The notes under the pieces: generated by a model | What the model saw: the letters and a program-made list of their open reading frames with translations, nothing else | Told to the model about the DNA's origin: nothing | The model's database searches: none | Program-made: the position numbers and the translations under genes | Part shown: piece by piece, positions 23,356 through 36,345 of the stretch | Position numbering within the stretch: position 1 is the stretch's first letter | Layout: the number at the start of each line of letters is the position of its first letter | NCBI GenBank assembly: GCA_963978895.1 | Contig: OZ022245.1 | Location: 28,092,620-28,156,619 of the forward strand | Origin: Erpobdella octoculata | Lineage: Eukaryota; Annelida; Clitellata; Hirudinida; Erpobdellidae | DNA length: 64,000 bases | Reading direction: 5' to 3'

Positions 23356-26157
23356 ATGAAAAGAAAGTAAGAAATCCTTTGAGACAGCGTTTTTGTCTGG
23401 CATTGTTGTCTTTCATTTTATTTTCTTCATTCCCTGCCAAAAAGCTTTCATTCAAAAACATTTTTCTAAAAAGTTTTCAATTTTGTCATTATATTAAACA
23501 AAAAGTTGGCGAATTGAACGAAAACAACGTCTTGGTTTCATTTAAGATTTTCTTTTTTTTTAAATTCAAGTTTTCTTTTCTCTCCTCTGTTGAAAATCAA
23601 AGCAGAAGATTGTGTCATGTTCGACCGAGACTACGGAGTAATGTAAGGAATACCAAGTTTTTTTTTCATTAAAGAATTATTTATTTATTTTATAAATAAA
23701 TCAACTCAGCATCACTGGTTTGTGAGAGTTGATGCCAGTCTCAAGCCTGGATAAGAGAAGAGGAAAATAGATGTTGTGATAGAAATTGTGATCTGCAACA
23801 ATATCTACTTTTGTATACAGCTATTTAAAATTGTAAAACCAAAGTGTAGAAAAACTATAAAGTATTTAAAAAATATAAATTTTATTTTAAATATATATTC
23901 GGTTGCTGTAAGCAAGTGCCAAATTAAGTAGCACACCAATTTTGAGATGGACAGTTTCAAATAAGATCTTCCGATTTCTTAAGGGTTCTGCCAGCCCAAT
24001 TTCGACGAGCCAATACTATTGAAATATATTTATAAATCATCAGGAGGCTGGCACTAATATTATTGAAATACATTTATTGATAATCATTATCAGGAGGCTG
24101 GCACCTTTCATGGGTCATCCAGATTACAGGATTCATGAAATGAACAGAAGATTGCAACAGAGAATGGATGTAAGGAGCATATTAACCAAAATCCATTATT
24201 TTAGAGTTTAAATTTTTTATTAAAAGAAAACTATATTGAAGCAAGTAGTGGTTTAATGTTTGTTCAATGTTTTTGAATTTTTATTTTTTCATATTATATT
24301 TCTGTTTTATTATTAATCAACGCATATATCTTTCGTATTTATTAAAAATTAATTTTGATTTATTTCTTCAGGATAGCGACAACCTTTGGTGGGATGCATT
24401 TGCCACAGAGTTTTTTGAAGACGATGCCATATTGACTCTCTCGTTTACGCTAGAAGATGGTCCAAAAAGATACAGTTATATATTTTTTGTTTTTTTTTTT
24501 AATAATAATTTAAATATAAGATCCTTTGATAGCTTCATTACATAACTTTTAATTATTCAATATAACCTTTGTTTCTTTTTACTATTTCTATATGTATATT
24601 TTCATTTAATACAAGTCTAAATCACGTTTTTTTTTTCCAGCGATCGGAAGGAGCCTGATTCCTCGTTATTTCCGCAGCCTGTTTGAGGGTGGAGTGACGG
24701 ACATCTACTACGTACTCAAGTACTGCAAGGAGTCTTTCCAGAACACTTCCATAGTTCTCGACTGCGAGCAAGCTTACGTGGTCTCCTATCATGGCAAGAA
24801 CGTGTTTACCAAGGTTGTCATCGCTAGGGTGTTGCCATTGTTTTGAAGTGCCATGAAGACGGTTTTGCTGTTGAATTGGTTATGATAATGCCATTGGTCT
24901 ATTTATGATCGAATTAATGCTTGAATGAGAGGATGCACATGGTTACTTGTTTAAGACAAATAATATTATTATTGTTGTTTACGACTTCATTTGTGTTGTT
25001 GACCAATCTCGTACAGGTTGTGACGGATGGCCACTTGATGTTGGAGTTCACTTTTGACGATCTCATGAGAATCAGATCGTGGCACTTCATGACTCGACAG
25101 CACCACGAACTCGTTCCGCGGAGTGTCCTTTCTGTCCAGGTGTTTCTTCTACTTTTATTGCAACACTAGGTAGTCGTTAGGCAACTGAGGCGCCGCCCAT
25201 TAAATTTTAACTAATATTTAAGTAATATTTTTTACTTTCTAGATTTTTTCAGTTGCCATCTGGCGTATGTAATTGGCGCGGAATTTAAGAGATAAATTAT
25301 TATAATTATTTAGAAGTGACGATGATTATTATTGGTCATCCATTTTTTATATGTCACTGTATAAGCGAGTAAAATCAATTATAATTTATAAGAATTTAAA
25401 TAATATTCATAACATGCAGCAAGATCCTGGCATTGCTGAGCAGCTGGCACAGAATATCACTTGCCAGGGACTGACGAAGAACACTCTTAACTTTTTAAGG
25501 GTTAGTCAATTTGAATTTTGATGCGTCATTACAACTAATTTAGTATTTAATCTTTATTTATGACTAACAGCTTTGTGTCATTCTTGAGCCGATGCAAGAG
25601 TTGATGTGCCGACACAAGGTCTACGGTCTCAGTCCCAGGGACTGTCTGAAGACTACGCTCTTCCAGAAATGGCAGAGAATCGTTGCACCACCAGGCAAGT
25701 TAAGAGCTATATGGTCATTGAATGTACGTCAATATGTCTGATTAATCAGTTTTCGATTGCAGAAACTTCAAGACCGGCTGCTAAGAGACGCAAGAAGAAA
25801 TCTCAGGTGGCAAACAGTGGAGGAGGCAGCAACAGCAAGTCCGCCAGTCCGGGTCCTTCCAGGGCCAAAAAGTCTCCCAACAACAGCAGCAGCGGGGTTA
25901 ACAGTAGTAACAGTAGTCTTGGCCCGGTATATCCTGCCACTGGGGGATTGGTGCAGGACGTGATGCTGGTTGGTGAGCCAACCCTCATGGGAGGTGAATT
26001 GGGAGAGGAGGATGAAAGACTCATTTCTCGATTGGAAAACTCTCAATATAAGGCTCCGCCTATTGATGGCGATGACTTATCAGTCGATTGCAAGCCCTCT
26101 GTGGTATCGACCAATCAGCTCCAGCCTCCTGGACCCGGTTCTGCCAGTAGACGTTGA
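23356..26157 (+). CDS. LDB1: LIM-domain-binding protein (LDB/CLIM/Chip family)
   Basis: A nuclear adaptor that dimerises and binds LIM domains of LIM-homeodomain and LMO proteins, bridging enhancers and promoters. Secure exons: 24094-24169, 24372-24474, 24641-24813, 25017-25139, 25420-25500, 25571-25694, 25763-26157. A first coding exon at 23356-23366 (ATG AAA AGA AA, then GTAAGA) fits phase and would give 361 aa, close to vertebrate LDB1/2, but it is uncertain; ATG 24109 is the alternative start. The dimerisation domain shows DYRIHEMNRRL, DNLWWDAFATEFFEDDA, LIPRYFRSLFEGG and RSWHFMTRQHHELVPRS. Then come a KRRKKK nuclear signal, a Ser/Asn-rich linker and the LIM-interaction domain VGEPTLMGGELGEEDERLISRLE. 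The intron after 25694 has a GC donor (CCAG|GCAAGT). The donor after 24474 (GTTATA) is weak. LDB1 and LDB2 are not distinguished. Confidence 0.95.
24020..24105 (+). repeat. Tandem duplication covering the 3' splice site of the first secure LDB exon
   Basis: ATTGAAATATATTTAT...TCAGGAGGCTGGCAC at about 24020-24055 is repeated as ATTGAAATACATTTAT...TCAGGAGGCTGGCAC at about 24063-24105. The second copy opens the coding exon at 24094. Use of the first AG (before about 24042) would meet an in-frame stop. Confidence 0.75.
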
Positions 26158-27275
26158 ACCTGAGGTCCATTCATTAATATGCGAGTATGTGTATTCGACA
26201 CAAATGCAACTTGTTGACTATTTGCAATATTTTTTTAGAATTTCGATTTTAGCTTACCATATAATTTTTGTTTTTTTTTATAAATTTTAAAAATGAACAT
26301 AGAAAGTTGTACCCGAGCATCTAAGCATGTCGATGTTTTTTTTTCTAGAAAGTTATCGACAATGGAAACAGTCATTCGTATATTTATGTTACGGTATTAT
26401 TTTTGTACATGGATACAGTCAGCATTCTTCAATACAAGTTTGTTTATATTTTGTTGCCAAATTTTGCTAGTTCATCTGATTCTTAATTTATATATTTTGT
26501 TTTGTTTACATCTATTGTTTATTTATTTATAATGTTTCTGTGTTTAATTTTTACTTCACCATTTTCCCACGTTACATGCGAGATGTTTTTTTTTATAATT
26601 TTGTTCGTCTGCTCTCGTATCCTTCACTAAGTCCAATTTGCGGTTGACACTTGTAATCAAAATAAGGCGTGTTGTATTAAAAAAATTTCTTATACAAGTC
26701 ATCTGTTTTTTTTTTAGTTGGTAGTGTTAGTTAAATTAGTTAAATACTGCCACTGGGTTTCTGGTTTGCATTTCTAATCAGGATTACTGTGTTCTAGTTT
26801 AAAGTTTTGTATACACGGATTTTCTAATAAGTAAGTCCTTTGTGTAATCAGAGGTAGCGACCAATATGCGAGGCTGTAAGATAGTCTTATCAGCAACGTA
26901 GAAATTGTATAGGAACCCTGAAGTGTTTCACAAAAGGACGCTTTAAATTCAAGACTTCAACTTTTAAATTGAAATTCGGTTAAGGTTTGGCGTAGGCTTG
27001 TTTCTAGTGCCCGTTTTTATTTTTTGTAATTAGCAGAAATGTTAAGTTTGATTTATTTTGTAATTTTTATAAACCAAAAACTTTATTAATGACACTTTAA
27101 AAATATTTATTTTGGTTGTAAATAAAAACTACACAAACGAAGCTATTAGCGTCGAGTTTGCTTTTAAAATAAATTAAATAATTACGATCAAGAGGGTTTC
27201 TGTTTACCTAAGTTTCGGTCGGCGGACTGATCAAGAAATTAAAAGACCATTGGGTCTGTTTCTAAGGCCAAAATT
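26158..27275 (+). other. LDB 3' UTR and short gap to the SLC35A gene
   Basis: No further coding exon. An AATAAA at 27121-27126 could end the LDB mRNA with a 3' UTR of just under 1 kb, leaving only about 150 bp before the first ATG of the transporter. Confidence 0.5.
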
Positions 27276-29585
27276 ATGTCTGGTAAGTCAGTTAGATTGT
27301 GTAATGTCGTGTCATTCAGTTTTGTAGTAATTTATTTTGAGGTATGGCTGTATGTATAGTTACGCTTCACCGATTTCTTAAAATAGTTAGCGCACAACAT
27401 GTAATGAGCAGTAGATTCTTTTTATTGTTATTGGGCTGTTTATTCTTCTACCTATTTTATAGTACAAATCAAACTATTATAGACATGCTATTATAATGCT
27501 CAATGTTTTTTTGCTCAGTCTTCAGACTGTTTCTTTAATTTCTATCTGATAATAATTATTATTATTATTAACCATGGTGAAACGAGGTGAGTCTTAATTT
27601 ATATATTTTTTTAAAATATTACAGATACTTTACACAAAACAGCTTTAGATATGACCTCTTCAGAATCTGACAAAGAATCAGAATCAACGGAAGGTGGTAA
27701 AATTACTGTGAGAATATTAATAGGATTAAGATGATCTCTTATTAGCTATTAGCTGCTTACATGCACCCAAAACTGCTTTAACAACGTCACAAGTTGTTGA
27801 GATTTATTGAAGTTGATTGCTGATAGCCTGTTTTTAAAAACTGAGATTATTTGGCTAAAACAAGGTTAGGGAAAGAATGTAAAAAGTTTTCATCAACATA
27901 AATAGTTTCCGCTGAATGTTTGCATGTTAGAACTTTGTGTAACACTGCTTGGTGGCGCTGCAATGCATTGATCATATTTAAAAAATCTGTAGTTTTTGAT
28001 GGGTTATCCCTAGTTTTTACATATATTTAAAATGAAGTAAGCATACTAGGTATATTTCAGAAGCTGTTCATTATATCTATATTAATTCAGGTTTTTAATT
28101 AACTGTTAATTATTAACATTAATTTCATTGAGTGGAAAATTACTGCATTGTATCCTCGTTGTCATCACTGCATTGTATTATCTTTACTGTATTGTATAAT
28201 CTTCACTGTATTGTATAATCTTTACTGTAATGCATAATCTTTACTGTAATATATCATCTTCTATGCAGTGTTTTCTCATTACTGTATTTTATCCTTATCA
28301 TCACTATATATTTTTGAACTCGTTATTGTATTACCATCATTTTGTTGTGTTCTTATCACTGCATTATATCAACTTTACTGCATTCTATCATCTTCAATGC
28401 ATTGTATCATCTTCAATGCATTGTATCATCTTCAATGCATTGTATCAACTTTACTGCATTCTATCAACTTTACTGCATTCTATCATCTTCAATGCATTCT
28501 ATCATCTTCAATGCATTCTATCATCTTCAATGCATTGTATCATCTTTACTGCATTGCATTCGTATCACTGCATTCGTATTCACACACCTGCATACTGGTG
28601 CATGTGTTTTTCTCTTTTAATGGCATCTGCTCTTAACAAATTTCTTATGAATTACGATCAATACTTCATTATACAGCTGGGATGTTACAAAATATGATAA
28701 CACTCAGGGGAGCTTGTGCAATATGTAAACAGCTGTCGATATATTATACTTCATCGAAATTTAAATCATTAAATATTTTTTTATTTCAATATAATTTTAT
28801 TTTTTTTTTACAAACTTGTTGATGTTTTCATCTTAAGAATCCAGTCATTTTTATTTTTCTCTAGCTTTGTCTCCAATTCCATCATCAATGTCGTTCAAGT
28901 CATCAGCGACATACCTGGCTTACGCCAGTCTCGTCCTGCTGATGTTTCAGAACGCCACGCAGACTCTCGTGATGCGATACGTTCGAACCAGACCAGGAGA
29001 CATGTTCTTTTCCTCGTCCGCCGTCTGCATGTCGGAATTCGTCAAGTGCTTGACCTGTCTGGCAATTATATTCGTCCACGAGGATTTTAAGATCTGGTGA
29101 GTGGGGGATGTCGACCACGGGTCACCGGTCTCAAAACCCTCAACAGAATTTTGTTGATTGGTGCTTTTGTTTTGGTAGTACCCTTCAAAAACTGTTGAAG
29201 TTTTTTTTTTGAAAGTACTCTTCACCCTTGTTGAAATTTGCTTGAGGGTTGCACGCTACGATTTAACCCGCGGTCCACATAACCACCCGCAAGAAGGTGC
29301 CGTGTTATGATCAAAAGATTGTTTAATTCATGTACTTATTCGATCTTTTGCATACTTGACTATATTTTCATTTGTTCATTCATTTTATTCTTTTTCTTGA
29401 TCAGTCGCTGGTGGGAGCACCTGGCAACAAACATCTTCAGAGAACCGCTCGATTGTCTCAAAATTTCCGTTCCCGGATTCCTCTACGTATTACAGAACAA
29501 TCTTCTCTACGTGGCCGCTTCTAATTTAGAGGCTGCCAAATTTCAGGTGTGCTCTGTCATTTATTTGTTTATATATATATATATA

Positions 29586-29670
<85 letters not shown>

Positions 29671-30026
29671 TATATCGTCAGCACAGAGGGGCCTGATGCA
29701 GCACCTCTTCATCAATCATACATGCTATTATAATGACTATTTAATTATTATTGTTTTTTTTTGTTCTGTCTTATTTGTGATTTTGAATGTATGTATTGAT
29801 AACTGAATAAACAAACTCAAACTCATACGTACACAGTCGGTGCAGTGCTGTTGAATTTTTTCTTGGTAACTCGAGGTTTTAACATTTAATCTTATCACTG
29901 TTATAATTATTAATATCTATATAATTATTAAATACTGCTCACTACCAAATAAAACATTAGTTTGGAATTTTTTAAATATTGCTTTTGAAACTTGCATTTG
30001 CACCATTGTTGAATTACTGAAAGACA

Positions 30027-30062
<36 letters not shown>

Positions 30063-31143
30063 TTGTTATCGTTAATAGGTAGGTGTGTATTTCAACTGGT
30101 TTTTATTTCTTCTGTCAAGGGTTAAAGGTAAATGGTGTAGTTGTGTTCCCAAAAATTAGCCGAGTAACACATTTAATGATAATGCTGTTATTATTAGTAG
30201 TAGTAGTATTTAAACGACCGTTTCAAACATTCCATTTTCTCTGCTCCAGGTAGCCTACCAGCTGAAACTACTGACGACAGCCTTCTTCAGCGTCATCATG
30301 CTCCGCAAGAAACTGACTCGACTCCAGTGGTTGTCTCTTGTCATTCTGACGTCGGGCGTGGCCCTGGTTCAATTACCATCGTCTGCGGGTAAGAAAATTT
30401 CCGACAACCAAAACCCCATTTTAGGCTTCACTGCAGTAGTAGCGGCCTGCTTTCTGTCGGGTTTTTCCGGGGTTTATTTTGAAAAGCTGCTCAAGAATAC
30501 GCCGCAGTCCGTGTACGTTCGAAACGTTCAGCTTGGAGCTCTCGGGTTTTTCCTTGGGCTGATTGTCTGCTACGTAAGAGAAGGTGACGGGGTGGCCAAC
30601 AAAGGTTTCTTCTTCGGCTACAACGCAATGGTCTGGATGACTGTGTTTTTGCTTGCCCTCGGTGGCCTGATTGTCGCCGCAGTGGTCAAGTACGCCGACA
30701 ACATTCTTAAAGTGAGTAAAAGAAGATTTTAATCATAAGAGATAAATTGTAAAATTTTTGTAAATTATATGAGATGAATTAGAGCGATGATGGAATGGAT
30801 ATAGTTTTAATGGTGAGACCTATTAGAATTATTACTATGATTATTAAATGTTGCTGACTTTACGAGCATGTCGGTCTTAGGATGACAATGCAAAATTGTG
30901 TTCAGCTTAAGCTCTAATCGATTTAAATTCTTCAAACCACAGGGCTTTGCCACTTCAGGATCGATTATCCTCGCCTGTCTCGTTTCCATGGTGGTATTCG
31001 ACTTCCGGTTGACGCTGGTTTTTGTAGTCGGAACGTCGCTAGTCATGCTCTCCGTTTACATGTACAGCAGGTTCGTCGCCGCAGACACCAACCTGTTACC
31101 GACGACGACGATTCTATCGAAAGACTTGCACGACTCCAAATGA
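27276..31143 (+). CDS. SLC35A-type Golgi UDP-sugar transporter (UDP-Gal/UDP-GlcNAc)
   Basis: A multipass Golgi antiporter that imports UDP-galactose or UDP-GlcNAc for glycosylation. Exons: 27276-27282 (ATG TCT G), 27625-27693, 28865-29096, 29405-29546, 30250-30711, 30943-31143. They sum to 370 aa with all phases matching. Diagnostic segments seen: [61 protein letters not shown]-equivalent [31 protein letters not shown] and [15 protein letters not shown]. These match SLC35A2/A3 as remembered; the sugar specificity cannot be decided. A second start exon, ATG GTG AAA CGA G (27574-27586, Kozak ACCATGG), has the same phase. The 69-nt exon 27625-27693 is a multiple of three and could be skipped, joining either start directly to 28865. 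The larger introns contain minisatellite and TA repeats. Confidence 0.95.
28140..28580. repeat. Minisatellite in a transporter intron, about 20-bp unit
   Basis: Many variants of ACTGCATTCTATCATCTTCA / ATGCATTGTATCATCTTCA. The three overlapping 90-155-codon frames are repeat artefacts lying within the intron 27694-28864. Confidence 0.9.
29571..29667. repeat. (TA)n microsatellite in a transporter intron
   Basis: About 97 bp of AT dinucleotides with one AAACAA interruption, inside the intron 29547-30249. A short (ATT)n run follows at about 30027-30061. Confidence 0.95.
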
Positions 31144-34100
31144 GTCGTTTCTTTTTAAATTTATTGTTGTTATTTTCTTACAGGCAGGTTTAGAATTTGT
31201 AATCAGGTATATTTTAAGCGATTTGTTATTAATGAGGTCAAATTAGTTATATGAACAATTTCGTATTGTTTTTATTTCTATTAAGAATGCTTTTTTTTGA
31301 TGACGTACTCATGTAGCACAGGGTACTGAAAGACCAACCTTTTCTCTCCATCCAAATGACCAAACCCCACAGACAATCACGACAGTATTTGTGGACAATA
31401 AATTTTTATTTTAGTATTATTGACAAAACGATCAACAACACAGGCTACAAAACGGGCAGGCCCATGACTTATTTCCTCACCCCGATAGAACGTTCCGCGC
31501 TATATTAATCTATCGTACAAGTATTAACGGTTGCTTCAGAAAAAAAAAATTTGTATTAAAAATGCTTTGCTTCTTAGTTGTCGTATGAAAATTAAAACTA
31601 TTTTATTACTAAAATGCTAATAATTCAGTCGAGTCCTTCTCGTTTTATTATTTCCCTTGGCGATGATGGTGATTGGCCAGTCAATGAAGAACTATTTATC
31701 ATCAAGAGAGGGGTAACCTCTGCGATAGCACTGTCACATTTTTATTGGAGATATTATTATTATTATCTATGCAAAAACCTATAGCTAGCTTATAATATGT
31801 ATATATATATATAAATAAGAAAAATAGAGATGACGAGGACGATGATGATGATGATATAGAGTGCATCCCTCGGAGTTGACGAAAAACCCGACAAAGAAAA
31901 AAAATTAGGCCAATCGCTCGCAAGTATTACTTAAAGTGATCGAAGTTACACAGACTTGAGTTTTGAAAATGCGCATGTATTATAGCAGTCACACAAAAAA
32001 GCAGAAGATACTTACTTCTCTCCACGCGACACGTTGCAAATGCTTCCGACACCACCGACGTTTCCAGCAAAAAAGAAACCATTAATTTTACGAATATATA
32101 ATCGTAACGATAAGATCGCAAATTTTACAGAAAAGTATCTCACTACTCTTGCAAAAATTTAACCGTTGTCAAGAAAACAAAAAATTCGTTTACATCCGAC
32201 CGGCTAAATGAGTACTTTATCGTAAACGAAGTTCATAGAAAAGTCATTCACACCAAAAATTGTTTTTTTGTGTGTGTGCTAAATTCTTGCCATAGTCATC
32301 ATCATCATTACCATTGCCACAACTACAATCATGACCACCAAGCACGGATCATTTGAAATGAACTTCTTTTATACCCAAAAAACATGTAGAAAAAGCTTCA
32401 GATTCGTAGAACGTGAAGCGAAATGACGCATATTAGAAAGAAAGATGATGTGTATGGATGAATTAATTGTACAGAAGAGGGAAGAAAAGGAGGAGGAGCT
32501 TGCTGCCTGCCTACCTGTCACGTGACAAACGAATAATTGAACAATCTAGTAATATTTCTTTTTTTCTCGACGACGAGACACATCCTCCTGGCATATTTCT
32601 ACGGTGAAAATCGATCGATCGCATTAGCTTTGAAAAACGTTTAAAAACGAAACAGAGTACGATGGAGAGACCGAACAAACAAATAGATTAGGACTGCAAC
32701 TAATTCAACTTGATAAAAAACTACGAATATAGTCTGTACACATATGAAAAAGAGAACATACAAAACATACCTGGACATACAGTGAGAAAGAGAGAGAGAG
32801 AGAGATATGCACAAGAATTAAATAAAGGGCAGGCACACTTAGAAAAACATGAGCAAACTTAAATGATAAAAAAAAGATGCACAAATGAAGTTGAAACATT
32901 ACCAGCTGAAAATTAACTGAAAGCTCAGACTCTATAGATCAATCGAACAATTAAAAGATAGATATGATGGCAACTAACAGTTATTTTGTAATATAGCTAA
33001 TAAATATTCATGAGCACACTCTCCACCAATTGATGAACATGTACAGACGTGACCTAAATTAAGTCCGACATAAACAGCTAAAATAGACTGACTGATCGCA
33101 AAACAAACAGTTCAAAATCGACCAACTAGAAAAATGTTGGTGGTAGTAAACGGATGCACCTGACCAATCAGAAGATACAAAGAACGCAGTTCAAATGCCC
33201 TCATTGAAACACGTTAGGAAGAATTTTAAAAAAAAAGGCCGATTAAAAATGTCTGTGAGAAAATCTGCAGTGACAGACTGAATGTAATGAAAAAAAATAA
33301 TGAAACCAATTAATTAGTTAATTTCCCAACTGACTCAATAATGATAAAAATGAAACTGGGAAATTCTGGATTGTATTTATAAACGTCAAAAGATGAGTCA
33401 AATCTGACCATCCTGCATTGACACGAATTGGAACCGTTTAAATAAAAACCGAAAGAACAAAAAAATTTTTAAGTTTAAATAAAGATGGAAACAATGAACG
33501 GAACAGAAATATAAAAACCAAAATAGAAATACAGCAGACAGTCTATTATCTATCTATCGGTTGTGTGGGAACAAGTTCATGAAGGATAGACACTTAGCTG
33601 TGCTTTACCCAAAAGTACTAACTGTCACTGTATTGTTTAAGACCGACTCCACAATAGGATGAATCATCAAACGATCAATGAGACCTTTAAAACTGCTTTT
33701 TCTTTAAAAAAAAACCTTGAATTAAATGAAATAAAATCAATTTAAAAATAAAACCCCAATAAAAACAACTCTTAGAGAGTGAAAATTTAGTCCTAAAAAA
33801 ATGTGAATATAAAAAAAGGAACTCGATCGGGTGATGATCTATGTATGATACAGGCAGGATTGCTTCATCGATATTAATAACTAGGTTCGTTAACAAAAAG
33901 AAAATTTACACTCCGGAAGTACTAACGTACACGTACGCTTCATTACAGAACATATGTATGTTTACGATACCATAAAAACACTGGCACCTGGGTATTCGAG
34001 AAAAAAAATTAAACCGCCAGCCGATCGCAAGTGTACAATGAAACTCGCAATAATTTATTAGACCAGAAGAAAATAAATAACCAAGCTTTACAGAAATGAC

Positions 34101-36345
34101 AATTTGAAACTGAGTTGGTTTTCTAAAGTGGAAACGGAATCAAGAATACGAGCCAACGAGAGACCGAACAGGATCATGGAAGCTACAAAACTCGTTTGTA
34201 TTAATTTTTTGTAATGTGTGCCGAATGAAGCGTGTCAAATGATAAACTAAAAAATGCTTTGTAAGTCCGAATTTTTCCCTACACGTAACATAACATATAT
34301 ATACACATAACTATACGTTCAATTAATTTGAAACTCCTACTATACGTACACCAATATAGGTCATCTGCTGTCCAATCATAGTTTGAATAAAATGTGAATT
34401 ACTTTCAACCAATCAAAGACACATAAATTTTCCAGTTGAACATTAAGAAGACGATACAGTCCAGAAAGAGTACAATTTTTCAAGCTGCCAGGTTAATAAC
34501 GGCTCAACTCTTTGTCATTCAATCTCTTTAAATCGTTAAAAATCAATCAATCAAAATTTGATCACTCATTCATCAATAGGCTAGTTTTTACCACTAGCAA
34601 TTTGCTGGATGAATTACAACAGAACATTTAGGCAGACAAACAGAGAGATAGACAGACAGACAAACAAAAATAGATAGAAAGACAGATGTAAAAACATACG
34701 TCGATAGTAAACAGAAGCACACGAGAAATTATTTTAAAATAAATAAATTATGGTTGCATTTTTTTATATTTATTAAAGTAATTTTTTAAAAAGAAAAAAT
34801 ATACAAATATGAAGAATCTCCATTTAACTTTATAGTCGATTGGAGCAGCTCTCTCAACAGGAGGAATCAGAGGATATTTAAAAATAGATGTAAACTTAAT
34901 AAAGCAAAAAAAGAAAGAAAAATTCTCACTTAAAATACAATCAGGTTCTTATTTGTACCTGCTCGATTGCAGATGTGTACACCTGATAAAATTACTTTAT
35001 AATCAATGCACGCGCCAATCACATGCGAGCACGCTCTATTCATTCGTTCGCACTCGCACACGCAAACACGAGCACATTTCACTCTTTCGTATTAACACGC
35101 ACATCATCACGTATGTACACACTCCACCCACACGTATTCACAGGGGCAGACACGCACCGGCATGCATTGATTTTTTTCATTTATGCTCGAATTCACGTAC
35201 AAAACGCATTCACATCATATATATATATCGATTCATTCGTTGGTTCACGCTCACGCACAAATGCATGAATGAATTCCTCCACGTATAAAATAGATTCGTC
35301 GATGCATGCATGCATCCACCGATTCGCAAATCTACATCAAGGTGTTATTACTCGATTATTATCTCCGTCATCATCTCTTGCTTGCTTGCTTGGAATGAAA
35401 GGCAGATGTGTCAATCATTTTATTTCTGTTTACATCAAAAATGCTTTGTAATTCAATTTTTTAAAAACCTCAGATTATATATAAATATATTCAATAAGTT
35501 TAATTATATATATATGTGTGTAAATATGTATAACTCATATCTGCATTGCATCACATCATATCATATTATATTATTTCACAACATTTGTACATAAACTACT
35601 AAGTTTAGATTTAGATAGTCACCAACTGGCCTAACAAGAAATCATGTCTGTCAAACATCATCCATCATAATTATTCCTAAAACGACTAAAATCAAATTTT
35701 GTTTTAAACAAAAAAAAGTTAATTCGATAAAAGTTTGCTACGGCAGAAAAGAAGCGATGGTAGGCCATACATAGTGCCTCTATTTGATTGGTCGAGGATT
35801 CGAATAAAAATAAAGAGATTTGATTGGTGCTTCATGAATAACTTTGGCCAATAAGAACCATATTTTATATTTGAATCATCTTTATGTTAAGTCACGCAGA
35901 AGATGAATGTAAATAGATAATAAAATAGCGAACCCTATTGAAAGAGAGAGCGAGAAAGCAAAGAACAAGAGAAGTTTGTTTAAAAAAAGAGTGACAGACA
36001 GGCGAGAAATAAAAGAAAGAGACGCGATGATAAAGTGCACAACAGAGCGAGTGCTAAAACAGCTTGGCAACCACCGTAGTGATGGCAACAAAAAAACGTT
36101 CCAACTTTGTTATTATTATTATAAATATATTACTCTGATGAAATGATGATAAGATTTCCGCAATCGAGATGTTTACTCTGGATTCTACAACTGCACAGAT
36201 GACCCCCCACCCACCCCGAATCAATAAAACAAGACTACAACAGGAAGGAAACGACAGTTTAAAGAACAACAAAATCGCGCACTCAACGACACTATAAACA
36301 CTACTATTACTACCACCACCACCGTCGTCGGAAGCAATCTCACGT
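31144..36345. other. 5.2 kb without recognised gene between two convergent genes
   Basis: Likely 3' UTRs of the transporter (AATAAA at 31397-31402) and of the minus-strand PPP1R37 gene, plus spacer. Composition is AT-rich, with short TATATA, GATGAT and GA runs and a patch of CATTCGTTCGCACTCGCACA-like DNA at about 35030-35300. No exon chain was found on either strand. Confidence 0.5.

Noticed and set aside
23379..23672. 97-codon frame with a signal-peptide-like start
   Set aside because: AT-rich, no family similarity, and it overlaps the likely first LDB intron.
28230..28697. Three overlapping frames of 92-155 codons
   Set aside because: They read through the 20-bp minisatellite in an intron of the transporter gene.
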